This document shows positions 25,015 to 33,830 of a DNA stretch of 46,694 bases, in pieces. Position numbers and translations under genes: made by a program. The stretch's first letter is position 1, and every line of letters begins with the position of its first letter. The notes under the pieces were generated by a model that was not told where the DNA came from, ran no database searches, and was given only the letters and a program-made list of their open reading frames with translations. This stretch comes from Amphibacillus sp. MSJ-3 (GTDB lineage Bacteria; Bacillota; Bacilli; Bacillales; Amphibacillaceae). The DNA lies in NCBI RefSeq assembly GCF_018919165.1, contig NZ_JAHLQM010000022.1, positions 1 to 46,694 on the forward strand, given 5' to 3'.

Positions 25015-25884
25015 TTAATAACGATCAAACTTAACAGCAAGTTTCATTTGATCTTCGAATTCAACCTCAAAGCTCCATTCTTTCAACTCAGAAAAGTCAC
25101 GATCAATAGCAGTTAGAAAGTCCCCTGCTAATGTACCAAGCGATTGATCTAAATCAATTGTAACTTCAGATAGAATTCCTTCCATTTCCGCTTTGGCATC
25201 CTCACCATGTAAATCATTCTGATCACTGTACTCAATCGAAAAGTCTTGGTCATTCAGTTCATATTCATAAGCCCACTCTTCACCGGACAGAAATTCGATA
25301 TCGAGATCAAGTTCATTAACTACATTTGACTGATTTCCCTTAGCCGTATGATATTTAAAACCAAGTTCCTCCCCAGAATATGTTTCAAGCGCTAAATCTA
25401 TTTTCTCTAAATCCTCACGATTAAGCGCTAAATAATCCACGAGTTCATCGATCATCTCATTAATTGATCGTTCATGGTCAATCTGAATGGCAGCAAGCAA
25501 AGCCTCAATTTCCTGAAAAGCTTCCCTTCCACTCTTTTTAGTATCTGAGCCATTTTCATGCTCAATCTCTGCTTCTTGATCTTCTCGATCAAAGTCATAA
25601 TCCCATTCTTCATTCGTTAATAATTCAATATTTAACTCGAATTCCTTTATTTCTTCAGGATTATAGGTAAAATCCCATTGATCCATTGGTACTTCAGTTG
25701 AAGCTTGATCACTACTATCTGATCCAGATTCCCCTTGTTCAGTAGTTGGATTTTCATTTCCCTCGACATCATCTTGCACTTCATTATCTGATATCTTTGT
25801 CCCATCATCTAAATTAGAGTTACTTGTTCCACATGCCCCAAGTAACAGGACACTCGAACAGAGCAAAGCTATTAATAACTTCAT
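25015..25884 (-). CDS. YusW-like lipoprotein with a duplicated domain
   Basis: A 289-residue secreted lipoprotein: signal peptide with lipobox LLGAC (lipid Cys18), an acidic Ser/Asp/Glu-rich linker (about 19-70) and two copies of a YusW-like unit. Copy one runs from about 78 (EFELNIELLTNEEWDYDF) and copy two from about 190 (ELDLDIEFLSGEEWAYEYE); each has an amphipathic helical half ending in conserved ID and LD positions. YusW itself has one such unit and no assigned function. The overall composition is strongly acidic, suiting an extracellular protein of a salt-tolerant organism. It is a single-gene transcript with its own terminator. An internal duplication is clear from the sequence; the function is unknown. 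Confidence 0.82.
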   Translation of the reverse strand: MKLLIALLCSSVLLLGACGTSNSNLDDGTKISDNEVQDDVEGNENPTTEQGESGSDSSDQASTEVPMDQWDFTYNPEEIKEFELNIELLTNEEWDYDFDREDQEAEIEHENGSDTKKSGREAFQEIEALLAAIQIDHERSINEMIDELVDYLALNREDLEKIDLALETYSGEELGFKYHTAKGNQSNVVNELDLDIEFLSGEEWAYEYELNDQDFSIEYSDQNDLHGEDAKAEMEGILSEVTIDLDQSLGTLAGDFLTAIDRDFSELKEWSFEVEFEDQMKLAVKFDRY

Positions 25885-26050
25885 TTCACACCATCCTTTT
25901 TATATGATTTGGTCATTTTCAGATATTTACCAGGTTTAGCTCTATATTGTTTTATCAATATAGTAAAACTTGATATCCTCACATTTAATTACTCTCCTCT
26001 GGCATATTCATACAAACCCTTTTGTAAGCCACTATTACTATACCCGATTT

Positions 26051-26243
26051 CCCCCTATCCAATCATCAACTTTCCCAAATAGCTTAAATTTAGACTTGAT
26101 TAAATAATCACCACAGGAAACGGTAAAATGATTCGGTAATCCACCTTGTTTAGCATTTGGACTAGCAGACAGAGTTTGTTACAGTCTTAGGTGATTGCTT
26201 AGAGCTGGAATTAGCTGAGTATAAATCCCCCTATCCAATCATC
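26051..26243 (-). repeat. Degenerate repeat: two copies of a 17-bp motif in debris
   Basis: CCCCCTATCCAATCATC occurs at 26051-26067 and again at 26227-26243. A 13-base part, CCCTATCCAATCA, recurs at 32880-32892. On the minus strand both copies sit in short protein-like frames containing DDWIGG, the one before 26051 being open for over 40 codons (about 26036-26175) without a start or ribosome binding site. I read 25885-26300 as decayed copies of a dispersed repeat or of an old gene. No intact gene is seen in 25885-26448. Confidence 0.4.
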
Positions 26244-26448
26244 CAAGAGAATCCTCAGGAGATAAATTGGGAATGGAGATATCTCTCACTCTAGTAGCGG
26301 AAAACGCACTGCCTTATCTAAGTCGAATTTTAACACAAGCTTAATCATATTAACTCAGTCTAAATTCTTGTAATGATTCTGTAAATTTAACCATTTCCTT
26401 TAAATAATATGGTTTAATGAGACTGATTCAAGAAAAGGAGGTAGCTAT

Positions 26449-27564
26449 ATGAGTCAAATTGAAATGATTGACCTTTCAAAGTCATACAACAAGCAAAAAA
26501 ATGTATTGGATAAAGTTGATTTATTCATTGAAGAAGGGGAATTCTTTGTCCTTGTCGGCCCATCTGGGTCTGGAAAAAGTACATTACTTCGTATGATTGC
26601 TGGCTTAGAGGAGATAACATCTGGCACATTGAAAATGAATGATCAGATTGTCAATCACCTGCCACCGAAAGATCGAAATCTTTCAATGGTCTTTCAAAAT
26701 TATGCATTGTATCCCCACTTATCTGTTGAGCAAAATATTCTATTTGGTTTGAACGCTAAAAAGGTGGATAAGCAGGAACAGAAAAGGAGACTTCTTGAAA
26801 CTGCTGAAATGATGGGAATCAGTGAACTTTTAAAACGGAAACCCAAGGAACTCTCGGGTGGACAAAGACAGCGTGTTGCATTAGCCAGATCTGTTGTGAG
26901 CGAAGCGCCCCTTTGTTTAATGGATGAGCCGCTTTCCAATCTGGATGCTAAACTTCGGTCACAAATGCGTTTGGAAATTCGCCGTTTGCAGAAAAAACTA
27001 GGCATGACAATGATCTATGTGACCCATGATCAAGTAGAGGCGATGACTATGGGTGATCGAATTATGGTGCTGAATGACGGAAAGATTCAACAAATAGGAA
27101 AGCCCATTACTTTATATAATGAACCTGCGAATTTGTTTGTCGCATCCTTTATTGGCTCACCTAAGATGAATATGGGAAAAGCTGTTTTCCATGCTGATCT
27201 GAATCAACTCGTCATTGAGGAGACAATCCATCTAGATATAGATGCTGTTACCTATGAAATACCAAGTGACTCGAATGTAACAATTGGGATACGACCGGAA
27301 CATCTCTACCCTGGAACTCTAAATAATACGTCGCATGAGATCGAAGTAATAAACGTCGAGCAATTAGGAAATGATACATTGATTGTATTTGGGGTAGGTA
27401 AGGAAATTTGGACAGCTAAATGGCCTGGACAATGGGACGTGCAAGTAGGAGAAAAAATCCCCATACATATCGCGATTGAAAATCTAAGTTTCTTTAATTC
27501 GGATACAGGGCTATTAATTAAGCCAGCAACTACAAGCAAACAGCATGAGGTCGTAACAGCATGA
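26449..27564 (+). CDS. ugpC: ABC transporter ATP-binding protein UgpC/MsmX type
   Basis: A 371-residue ATPase of the MalK/UgpC group: Walker A GPSGSGKST (37-45), Q-loop MVFQNYALYPHLSV, signature LSGGQRQRVALARS, Walker B CLMDEPLSNLD, H-loop IYVTHD, followed by the C-terminal TOBE/MalK regulatory domain (from about 235, VTIGIRPEHLYPG). It powers import of glycerol-3-phosphate or glycerophosphodiesters with the permeases encoded next; the substrate is inferred from the two GDPD genes downstream. AAAAGGAGG precedes ATG. It overlaps ugpA by ATGA. Such ATPases can serve several importers, so it might also energise the pectin transporter, which has no ATPase gene of its own. Confidence 0.9.
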   Translation: MSQIEMIDLSKSYNKQKNVLDKVDLFIEEGEFFVLVGPSGSGKSTLLRMIAGLEEITSGTLKMNDQIVNHLPPKDRNLSMVFQNYALYPHLSVEQNILFGLNAKKVDKQEQKRRLLETAEMMGISELLKRKPKELSGGQRQRVALARSVVSEAPLCLMDEPLSNLDAKLRSQMRLEIRRLQKKLGMTMIYVTHDQVEAMTMGDRIMVLNDGKIQQIGKPITLYNEPANLFVASFIGSPKMNMGKAVFHADLNQLVIEETIHLDIDAVTYEIPSDSNVTIGIRPEHLYPGTLNNTSHEIEVINVEQLGNDTLIVFGVGKEIWTAKWPGQWDVQVGEKIPIHIAIENLSFFNSDTGLLIKPATTSKQHEVVTA

Positions 27565-28505
27565 GTATGAATAGTAGTGTGATCCAACAAATCCCAACAA
27601 GCCAAATCGAGTTTGAACGCGCGATAAAGAAACAGCGGGTGAAGAATTTCTCTAAAGGGATATTATTCTTATCCCCTTCAATTGTTCTATTTAGCGTCTT
27701 TCTTTTCTATCCACTCGCTCGAACGATCTATTTAAGTTTTTACTTGACCGATGCGACGGGAGTAACAACCGTTTTTGTAGGTTGGCAAAATTACGTGACG
27801 ATGTTTACATCGCCGATTTTCTTGCAGAGCATGAAGTCAACCTTCTTATTTGTTTTGTATACCGTTCCCATTACAATTATCATCAGTTTATTTTTGGCGG
27901 TAATCGCAAATGAGAAATTAAAAGGAATTGGTTTTTTCCGAACCATTTATTCTTCAACCATGGGAATTTCTGTTGCAGCTGCGTCTGTCTTCTGGCTCTA
28001 TTTATTTCATCCATCAATTGGCCCATTAAATCTTTTGGTAAAAGCTTTTGGGGCTAATGAAATTGGCTGGCTGACCAATCCATCATGGGCCTTACTTTCA
28101 ATTTCGATAACAACGATATGGATGAATATCGGCTTTACCTTTTTGATTTTATTAGGTGGCTTACAATCTATCGACTCTTCTTTATATGAAAGTGCGGATA
28201 TCGACGGTGCTGGCTATTTCTATCAATTAAGAAGGATTACAATTCCGATGCTCTCACCCACACTATTCTTTGTTGTGACTGTAGCAATTATTAATGCTTT
28301 TCAAACCTTTGGGCAGATTGATATTTTAACCCAGGGCGGTCCCGTGAATTCGACCAACCTTGTCGTCTATTCTATTTATCGTGAGGCATTTGTAAACTAT
28401 AAATTTGGATCAGCCAGTGCTCAGGCGGTATTATTGTTCATCGTTATTTTATTGATGACTTTCTTGCAATTTAAGTTTGGTGAAAGGAAGGTTCATTACC
28501 AATGA
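27561..28505 (+). CDS. ugpA: Glycerol-3-phosphate type ABC permease UgpA
   Basis: A 314-residue permease with six predicted membrane segments after a cytoplasmic N-terminus of about 30 residues. FLSPSIVLFSVFLFYPLARTIYLSFY opens segment one and the coupling loop YESADIDGAGYFYQLRRITIP carries the EAA motif. GPVNSTNLVVYSIYREAF near the C-terminus is common in UgpA/MalF-like subunits. The start overlaps the ugpC stop and the stop overlaps the ugpE start, both by four bases, so the three are translationally coupled. Confidence 0.88.
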   Translation: MSMNSSVIQQIPTSQIEFERAIKKQRVKNFSKGILFLSPSIVLFSVFLFYPLARTIYLSFYLTDATGVTTVFVGWQNYVTMFTSPIFLQSMKSTFLFVLYTVPITIIISLFLAVIANEKLKGIGFFRTIYSSTMGISVAAASVFWLYLFHPSIGPLNLLVKAFGANEIGWLTNPSWALLSISITTIWMNIGFTFLILLGGLQSIDSSLYESADIDGAGYFYQLRRITIPMLSPTLFFVVTVAIINAFQTFGQIDILTQGGPVNSTNLVVYSIYREAFVNYKFGSASAQAVLLFIVILLMTFLQFKFGERKVHYQ

Positions 28506-29317
28506 AAATACCAACAGGGCGAAAGCTTATCTTCTACCTATTACTGATCATTTCAAGCCTGCTTGTTTTTGCACCAACATTCATGGCCTTTGTCATGAGC
28601 TTTATGTCGAATAAGGATATTATGACCGGGAGTCTACCGACAACTTTATCCTTTGATAATTACCTTAAAGCATTTGGGCAGTTCCCTTTATTAAAATATT
28701 TGATAAATAGTTTAATTATTTCTCTCATCATTATGCTAGGGCAATTGATTCTATCAAGCTTAGCTGCTTATGCCTTTGTCTTTATAGAGTTTAAAGGAAG
28801 AGATTTTCTATTCTTTCTTTTCATTGCAACAATGATGGTTCCTTTTGAGGCTTCGGTTATACCAAACTTCCATATTATTCGTGATTTAGGCTGGATTGAT
28901 ACCTATCAGGGACTGACGATTCCATTCTTCGCAATGGCCTTTGGGACATTTCTACTCCGGCAGAACTTTAAACAAATACCGAAAGAATTAAAAGAAGCTA
29001 GTCAAATCGCTGGAATAGGAGAGCTTAAATTCTATCTAACGGTTGTTCTACCTGTTGCCAAAACGAGTTTACTAACCTTGGGTATCTACGGATTTTTAAC
29101 TTCGTGGAATATGTATTTGTGGCCATTACTCACGACGACGAACGACAGTGTTCGTACTGTACAAATCGGGTTAAAACAATTACAAACCCAAGAACAATTA
29201 AATGACTGGGGGGTCATCATGGCAGGTGCCGTGATTGTCGTGATTCCAACTTTAATTCTTCTATTCCTTGGTCAAAGTAAGTTGCAAAGTGGATTAACAG
29301 AAGGTGCTTTGAAATAA
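28502..29317 (+). CDS. ugpE: Glycerol-3-phosphate type ABC permease UgpE
   Basis: A 271-residue permease with six predicted membrane segments. LITGS-like loop (MSNKDIMTGSLPTTLSFDNY) after the first segment, MVPFEASVIPNFHIIRDLGWIDT in the middle, and coupling loop LKEASQIAGIGELKFYLTVVLPVAK. The EAA loop has QIAG where UgpE usually has RIDG, a mild deviation. It ends in LGQSKLQSGLTEGALK, a typical UgpE C-terminus (the Q-GLT-GA-K pattern). It pairs with UgpA; the binding protein follows after 65 bases. Confidence 0.88.
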   Translation: MKIPTGRKLIFYLLLIISSLLVFAPTFMAFVMSFMSNKDIMTGSLPTTLSFDNYLKAFGQFPLLKYLINSLIISLIIMLGQLILSSLAAYAFVFIEFKGRDFLFFLFIATMMVPFEASVIPNFHIIRDLGWIDTYQGLTIPFFAMAFGTFLLRQNFKQIPKELKEASQIAGIGELKFYLTVVLPVAKTSLLTLGIYGFLTSWNMYLWPLLTTTNDSVRTVQIGLKQLQTQEQLNDWGVIMAGAVIVVIPTLILLFLGQSKLQSGLTEGALK

Positions 29318-29382
29318 ATTTAACTTGTTAAAAAGAAACGAATGAAGGAAAAAACTTAAAAATTAGGGAGTGTAATGAAAAA

Positions 29383-30762
29383 ATGAAAAAGATACTTGCG
29401 ATTTTTATGTTAGGATTCGTATTATTCCTTGCAGCTTGTGGTACAGACGGTGATGCCTCTGATCCCAAAGGAGAAAAGACCGCCTCTGCCGATGCTGAAA
29501 GTACAAGTGATCAGTCGGAAAATACGGACGAGAAACAAGTTGTTACATTCTGGCATTCGATGGGTGGAGCTGGTCAAGAAGCATTAAATGCGATCGTTGA
29601 TAGCTATAATAACTCCCAAGATAAGGTGCAAGTCAATGCAGAGTACCAAGGTTCCTATGATGAAGCATTGACAAAATTTAATAGTGTTGCCGGTACAGAC
29701 AGTTCACCAACTATTATTCAGACATTCGAAATTGGAACGATGTCTATGATTAACAGTGGCACTATCCTCCCGATTCAGGAACTCATTGATGCGGAAGGTT
29801 ATGATATGAGCGGTTTAGAGGAAAATATTATAAACTATTATTCTTTAGATGGAACATTCTACTCGATGCCATTTAACTCATCCACACCTGTTATGTATTA
29901 CAATAAAGATGCTTTTAAAGCAGCTAACCTGGATCCCGAAACGCCACCAGAAACATTTGAAGAAGTCGAAGAAGCGAGTCAGGCAATAGTAAAGGCTAAT
30001 CCTGATATGAAGGGTTTTGCGCTCCAAGCATATGGTTGGTTATATGAGCAATTACTCGCAAATCAAGGTGCCTTATTATTAAACAATGATAATGGACGAA
30101 CAGATACACCAACTGAAATTGGTTGGACAGAAGAAGAAGGAAAGTCAATCTTTGAATGGGTAAAACGTATGGTTGATGATGAAACCTTCGCTAATTATGG
30201 GACGAATGGTGATAACATGGTTGCTGGTTTTTTAGCAGGGGATGTAGCAATGTTCTTACAATCTTCAGCTAGTTCAAGAGAGGTGATTGATAACGCACCA
30301 TTTGAAGTTGGCATCGCATTTTTGCCACATCCTGAAGCGAAAAAACGAGAAGGCGTTGTGATTGGCGGAGCTAGCTTATGGATGATTGACGGGAAGCCAG
30401 AGGAAGAAACGAAAGCAGCCTGGGATTTCATGAAGTATTTACAAACACCAGAAATACAAGCAGAATGGCATGTTGGAACCGGTTATTTCGCAATTAATCC
30501 AGCCGCATATGACGAAGAACTTGTTGTCGAGGCGCATGAGGAAATGCCACAATTGAAAGTAACGGTTGATCAATTACAAGCGACGACTTCATCTTTCGCA
30601 ACTCAAGGTGCCTTAATGGATATGATTCCGGAAGGGCGTAAAATTATCGAAACAGCACTTGAAATGGTTTATAATGGTGGCGAAGTTGATGATGCATATC
30701 GTACAGCAGTAGAACAATTTAATACAGCAATTGAACAAGCGAACGCAGCCCGGGGAAACTAA
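29383..30762 (+). CDS. ugpB: Glycerol-3-phosphate type solute-binding lipoprotein UgpB
   Basis: A 459-residue lipoprotein: signal peptide with LAAC (lipid Cys19), an acidic linker to about residue 50, then a type-1 binding domain (VTFWHSMGGAGQEALNAIVDSYN, QTFEIGTMSMINSG, SMPFNSSTPVMYYNKDAFKAA, FLQSSASSREVID, GGASLWMIDG). The FWHSMGG start and SSTPVMYYNK blocks are characteristic of UgpB. A small ATGAAAAAATGA overlaps the true start, which is probably incidental. The downstream GDPD enzymes suggest that the cargo is glycerol-3-phosphate or its diesters. Confidence 0.9.
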   Translation: MKKILAIFMLGFVLFLAACGTDGDASDPKGEKTASADAESTSDQSENTDEKQVVTFWHSMGGAGQEALNAIVDSYNNSQDKVQVNAEYQGSYDEALTKFNSVAGTDSSPTIIQTFEIGTMSMINSGTILPIQELIDAEGYDMSGLEENIINYYSLDGTFYSMPFNSSTPVMYYNKDAFKAANLDPETPPETFEEVEEASQAIVKANPDMKGFALQAYGWLYEQLLANQGALLLNNDNGRTDTPTEIGWTEEEGKSIFEWVKRMVDDETFANYGTNGDNMVAGFLAGDVAMFLQSSASSREVIDNAPFEVGIAFLPHPEAKKREGVVIGGASLWMIDGKPEEETKAAWDFMKYLQTPEIQAEWHVGTGYFAINPAAYDEELVVEAHEEMPQLKVTVDQLQATTSSFATQGALMDMIPEGRKIIETALEMVYNGGEVDDAYRTAVEQFNTAIEQANAARGN

Positions 30763-30920
30763 CGGAGTAAAATCTGCTCTCATACAGCAGGAATTTCCCC
30801 CACCGTTTCTTAGAAGGACAAATCGAGCATATACTAACTTTTAAGCTCAACCCATCAGTCGATTTATTCACTTGTAAGATAAAAGTGTTGGCATACAGTC
30901 AGTTAACTTGTAAAAAGGAA

Positions 30921-30962
30921 AGGGGGAGTAAGGCGAACTCAATGCGCTTTATTCCCCTTCTG
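30921..30962 (+). promoter_or_regulatory. Leader hairpin upstream of the GDPD gene
   Basis: GGGGGAGTAAGGCG pairs imperfectly, with G-T pairs, to CGCTTTATTCCCC further on. There is no T-run after it, so it is more likely an mRNA processing or stabilising hairpin than a terminator. Confidence 0.35.
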
Positions 30963-30989
30963 ACGATTAATTTAAAAGGAAGTGTAAGG

Positions 30990-31751
30990 ATGGCAGAGAC
31001 TAAGATTTTTGGACATCGAGGGTGTATGGGAACCTTCCCTGAAAATACCTTACTAGGTTTTCAACAAGCGATCTGCAAAGGTGTTGATGGGATCGAATTA
31101 GATGTGCAACTTACAAAAGATGGTGAAGTTGTCGTGATTCATGATGAAACTTTAGAACGAACGACAGATGGGACAGGGTTTATCAAAGACCTTACCTTAC
31201 AAGAAATTAAACAATATAGTGTCGGCGCAAAGTTTGCTCATTTTAAACAATACGATCAAAGGACATGGGATGCAGAAGGTGTCCCAACACTTCAGGAAGT
31301 TCTAGAGCTCCTAGCACCAGACAAAGCTGAACTTAATATTGAATTGAAAACAACCCTTTTTAAATATGATGGGATCGAAGAAAAGGTATTGGACCTCGTA
31401 AATGAATATGGAAATGGTCGCAAAGTTATTTATTCCTCTTTTCATTTACCTTCTATTTTACGAATAAAGCAATTAGATCCACACGCCAAGATTGCTTGGT
31501 TATTAGGTCAAAAACCATCACATCCTGAAGATTATTTACAAAGCTTAGACCTCGAGGGCCTGCACCTATCCAGATCGAGCGTAATAACTGATCCTCTTTA
31601 TCTAAAAGATTTCGTGGATAGGGTTCGGGTTTGGACCGTTAATAATCAAGATGAAATTAAACAATTACAAGATTTGGGTGTTCAAGCGATTATAACAGAT
31701 TTCCCCGAAGAGGCACTAGCCAATCGAAGCGGAGGGAATGCCCTTGCTTAA
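30990..31751 (+). CDS. ugpQ: Cytoplasmic glycerophosphodiester phosphodiesterase UgpQ
   Basis: A 253-residue GDPD-fold enzyme that hydrolyses glycerophosphodiesters to glycerol-3-phosphate and an alcohol. FGHRGCMGTFPENTLLGF carries the catalytic His and the metal-binding Glu region, GIELDVQLTKDGEVVVIHDETLERTTDG contains the ExD metal pair and the second catalytic His, and NIELKT and VRVWTVNNQDE complete the family blocks. ATG 30990 (AAAGGAAG seven bases before) is chosen over upstream in-frame starts, which give a non-homologous 35-residue extension and cross the hairpin. No signal peptide. It follows ugpB by 227 bp and overlaps the next gene. Confidence 0.9.
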   Translation: MAETKIFGHRGCMGTFPENTLLGFQQAICKGVDGIELDVQLTKDGEVVVIHDETLERTTDGTGFIKDLTLQEIKQYSVGAKFAHFKQYDQRTWDAEGVPTLQEVLELLAPDKAELNIELKTTLFKYDGIEEKVLDLVNEYGNGRKVIYSSFHLPSILRIKQLDPHAKIAWLLGQKPSHPEDYLQSLDLEGLHLSRSSVITDPLYLKDFVDRVRVWTVNNQDEIKQLQDLGVQAIITDFPEEALANRSGGNALA

Positions 31752-32586
31752 TAAAGGAATCAATCTCTTACTTGTTAGTTCTATGCTCCTTGCAGGCTCT
31801 TATATCGTTGGGAAGAGTGAAATCGAGCCTGAACCCGCTATCGTTGATTCACCAAAAGTTATAGCCCATCGTGGGGCAAATGACCGATTTAACGAGAGTA
31901 CAATTACAGCCTACAAAATTGCTGCTAAAGACGATGTCGATGCACTTGAAATTGATTTAAGAATGACCGCTGATGGTGTCCTGATTGCGATGCATGATGA
32001 AACAATTGATCGGACAACGAATGGAAGGGGCAGTGTTTCAGATTATTCTCTAGAGGAGATAAAGGAATTTCAAACCGTTGGAACTTTTGACCAAAAACGA
32101 ATAATAGAAGAAATCCCGACATTAAGGGAAATCATCGAAACATTCAAGAATACTGAACACTATTATATCGAAACGAGATTAGTCAATGGAGAACTTTTAA
32201 TGGAGGAACCGTTAATCGAAGGATTACTTGAATATGACCTGATCTCCCAAAACCTTGTGACCATCCAGTCATTCTCAGAAGAAAGTTTAACAAAAATACA
32301 AGCACTAGCACCAGAAGTCCCGTTGACACTTCTATTTGGCAAAGGTAAATTTGATTTAAAGAAAGCAAAAACAAGTGATTATCCAATTATAGGGATTGAA
32401 GCAAGCGACATCACTTTGAGAATTGTTAATGAATTACATCGGCAGGGAAAAGAGATTCATGTGTTTTTCAACGATAGGTCAACAGAAAGAGAAGAACAAA
32501 GACGGGTCTATGACCTAAATGTAGATGGTTATTTTACCAATGATATTCGCTTTACACAGGATTTATTGAAACAAGATAATGATTAA
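31738..32586 (+). CDS. Membrane-anchored or secreted glycerophosphodiester phosphodiesterase
   Basis: A 282-residue second GDPD with an N-terminal hydrophobic segment (about 5-24) acting as signal or anchor, so it should work outside the membrane. VIAHRGANDRFNESTITAY (catalytic His, NEST in place of the usual PENT) and ALEIDLRMTADGVLIAMHDETIDRTTNG are the family blocks; IETR replaces the usual IELK. It overlaps ugpQ by 14 bases. A TTG at 31744 has better spacing to GGAGGG than the ATG at 31738, so the true start may be two codons later. The pair suggests an outer enzyme that releases glycerol-3-phosphate for the transporter and an inner one for imported diesters. Confidence 0.82.
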   Translation: MPLLNKGINLLLVSSMLLAGSYIVGKSEIEPEPAIVDSPKVIAHRGANDRFNESTITAYKIAAKDDVDALEIDLRMTADGVLIAMHDETIDRTTNGRGSVSDYSLEEIKEFQTVGTFDQKRIIEEIPTLREIIETFKNTEHYYIETRLVNGELLMEEPLIEGLLEYDLISQNLVTIQSFSEESLTKIQALAPEVPLTLLFGKGKFDLKKAKTSDYPIIGIEASDITLRIVNELHRQGKEIHVFFNDRSTEREEQRRVYDLNVDGYFTNDIRFTQDLLKQDND

Positions 32587-32662
32587 TATGGATATAACCT
32601 CTGAATGCCTAACAAAGATCAAAGTGCATTAAGGTCGGTATAGTCATTCAATGCAAAGGATA

Positions 32663-32704
32663 AAAGCGAAAAAGTCCTCTTTTAAAACAGGACTTTTTCG
32701 CTTT
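32663..32704. terminator. Strong terminator after the ugp operon
   Basis: AAAGCGAAAAAGTCCT (32663-32678) pairs perfectly with AGGACTTTTTCGCTTT (32689-32704), loop of ten. It serves the plus-strand ugp operon and also lies behind the minus-strand debris at 32711. Confidence 0.92.
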
Positions 32705-32710
32705 AATAAA

Positions 32711-32909
32711 TTACCTTATTTCACTGAGCCTTTTATTAACCAAAAAATCCAGTCCCGCTTCATTACCTTCCCTTAAATTCTACGATCCACTCTAACTCCA
32801 ATTCAATAGCCGCATTCTCCAACTATTGCACACCTAAATTAAACGTATTCTTCCAATCCTCCCCCCTTTTGTATCCCTTCCCTATCCAATCAAAGAAACT
32901 TTCCTTCAT
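32711..32909 (-). pseudogene. Decayed protein-like sequence related to the 26-kb repeat
   Basis: On the minus strand an ATG at 32909 opens ESFFDWIGKGYKRGEDWKN and more, stopped by TAG at 32823-32825. The same frame continues to a TAA at 32763-32765 (IELELEWIVEFKGR). A one-base shift then continues as REGNEAGLDFLVNKRLSEIR to a stop at 32711-32713. The composition is protein-like throughout, yet it is broken by a stop and a frameshift. The DWIG segment includes the 13-base motif shared with 26051 and 26227. It is probably a dispersed repeat or dead gene; function unknown. The rest of 32914-33143 is upstream sequence of the response regulator gene. Confidence 0.4.
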
Positions 32910-33143
32910 TTTTAACTCTTTTCTCTAATTTTAAATCAAATCCTTTTTTAAAAAATTAAGAATTCCTTAAGAAATTCATTCACTAATCGCTAAGAATTGA
33001 TTGGTATGATCAATCTAACCTTCAAATGATCATGAAAGGGGGATTTACTTTCACTTTGAATTGCTCATGATAGATTAGACTCAATTGTGATACAATTTGA
33101 AGGGAAATGAAATGAACAAACCTTGCTATGAAGGGGTGGCAGA

Positions 33144-33830
33144 ATGAATATTTTAGTATGTGATGATGATCAAGAAATTGCCGATGCAATCAAGATATAT
33201 TTAGAAAATGAAGGTTACACAGTTTTTAAAGCAAGTGATGGGTTAGAGGCAATTACACAAGTTGAAAACCATAATATTCATTTAATTATTATGGATATTA
33301 TGATGCCAAAGATGGATGGGATTAAGGCAACAATGAAAATTAGAGAGGAACATCATATTCCATTAATTATGTTGTCAGCAAAATCTGAAGATTATGATAA
33401 AATCCTCGGGCTTAATATTGGGGCAGATGATTATGTGACAAAGCCATTTAATCCGCTTGAATTAATTGCCCGTGTCAAATCACAGTTAAGAAGATATACG
33501 GCACTCGGAAGTATGGAGACCAAACAAGATGTCTATCAAACAGGTGGGCTGGTATTGGATGATGGGAAAAAGTCAATTACAGTGGATGGTGAACCCGTCC
33601 GTTTAACACCTGTGCAGTACAAAATACTAAGATTACTCACTGTAAATGCTGGTAGAGTATATTCAATTGATGAAATATATGAAAAGGTCTGGAATGAACC
33701 ATCCTTCAATCCAGAAAATACGGTCGCCGTACATATTCGCAAAATTCGAGAAAAAATCGAAATTAATCCTAAAGAACCGAAATATTTAAAGGTGGTGTGG
33801 GGAATTGGCTACAAAGTTGAAAAAATTTAG
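33144..33830 (+). CDS. Two-component response regulator, OmpR/PhoB family
   Basis: A 228-residue regulator. The receiver domain (1-115) has the acidic pocket CDDD (7-9), phosphorylatable Asp51 in IIMDIMMPKMDG, Ser79 in MLSAKSED and Lys100 in YVTKPFNPLE. A winged-helix domain occupies about 130-228 (VRLTPVQYKILRLL, NTVAVHIRKIREKIE, VWGIGYKVEK). It resembles the VanR-type OmpR regulators of Firmicutes, which control cell-envelope or transport genes. GAAGGGGTGGC precedes ATG. Its 3' end overlaps the kinase gene by 26 bp. Confidence 0.93.
   Translation: MNILVCDDDQEIADAIKIYLENEGYTVFKASDGLEAITQVENHNIHLIIMDIMMPKMDGIKATMKIREEHHIPLIMLSAKSEDYDKILGLNIGADDYVTKPFNPLELIARVKSQLRRYTALGSMETKQDVYQTGGLVLDDGKKSITVDGEPVRLTPVQYKILRLLTVNAGRVYSIDEIYEKVWNEPSFNPENTVAVHIRKIREKIEINPKEPKYLKVVWGIGYKVEKI

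Noticed and set aside
26375-26420. PhoP-box-like TTTAAC, TTTAAA, TTTAAT repeats before ugpC
   Set aside because: Spacing is not a regular 11 bp and such A/T hexamers are common here; too weak to call.
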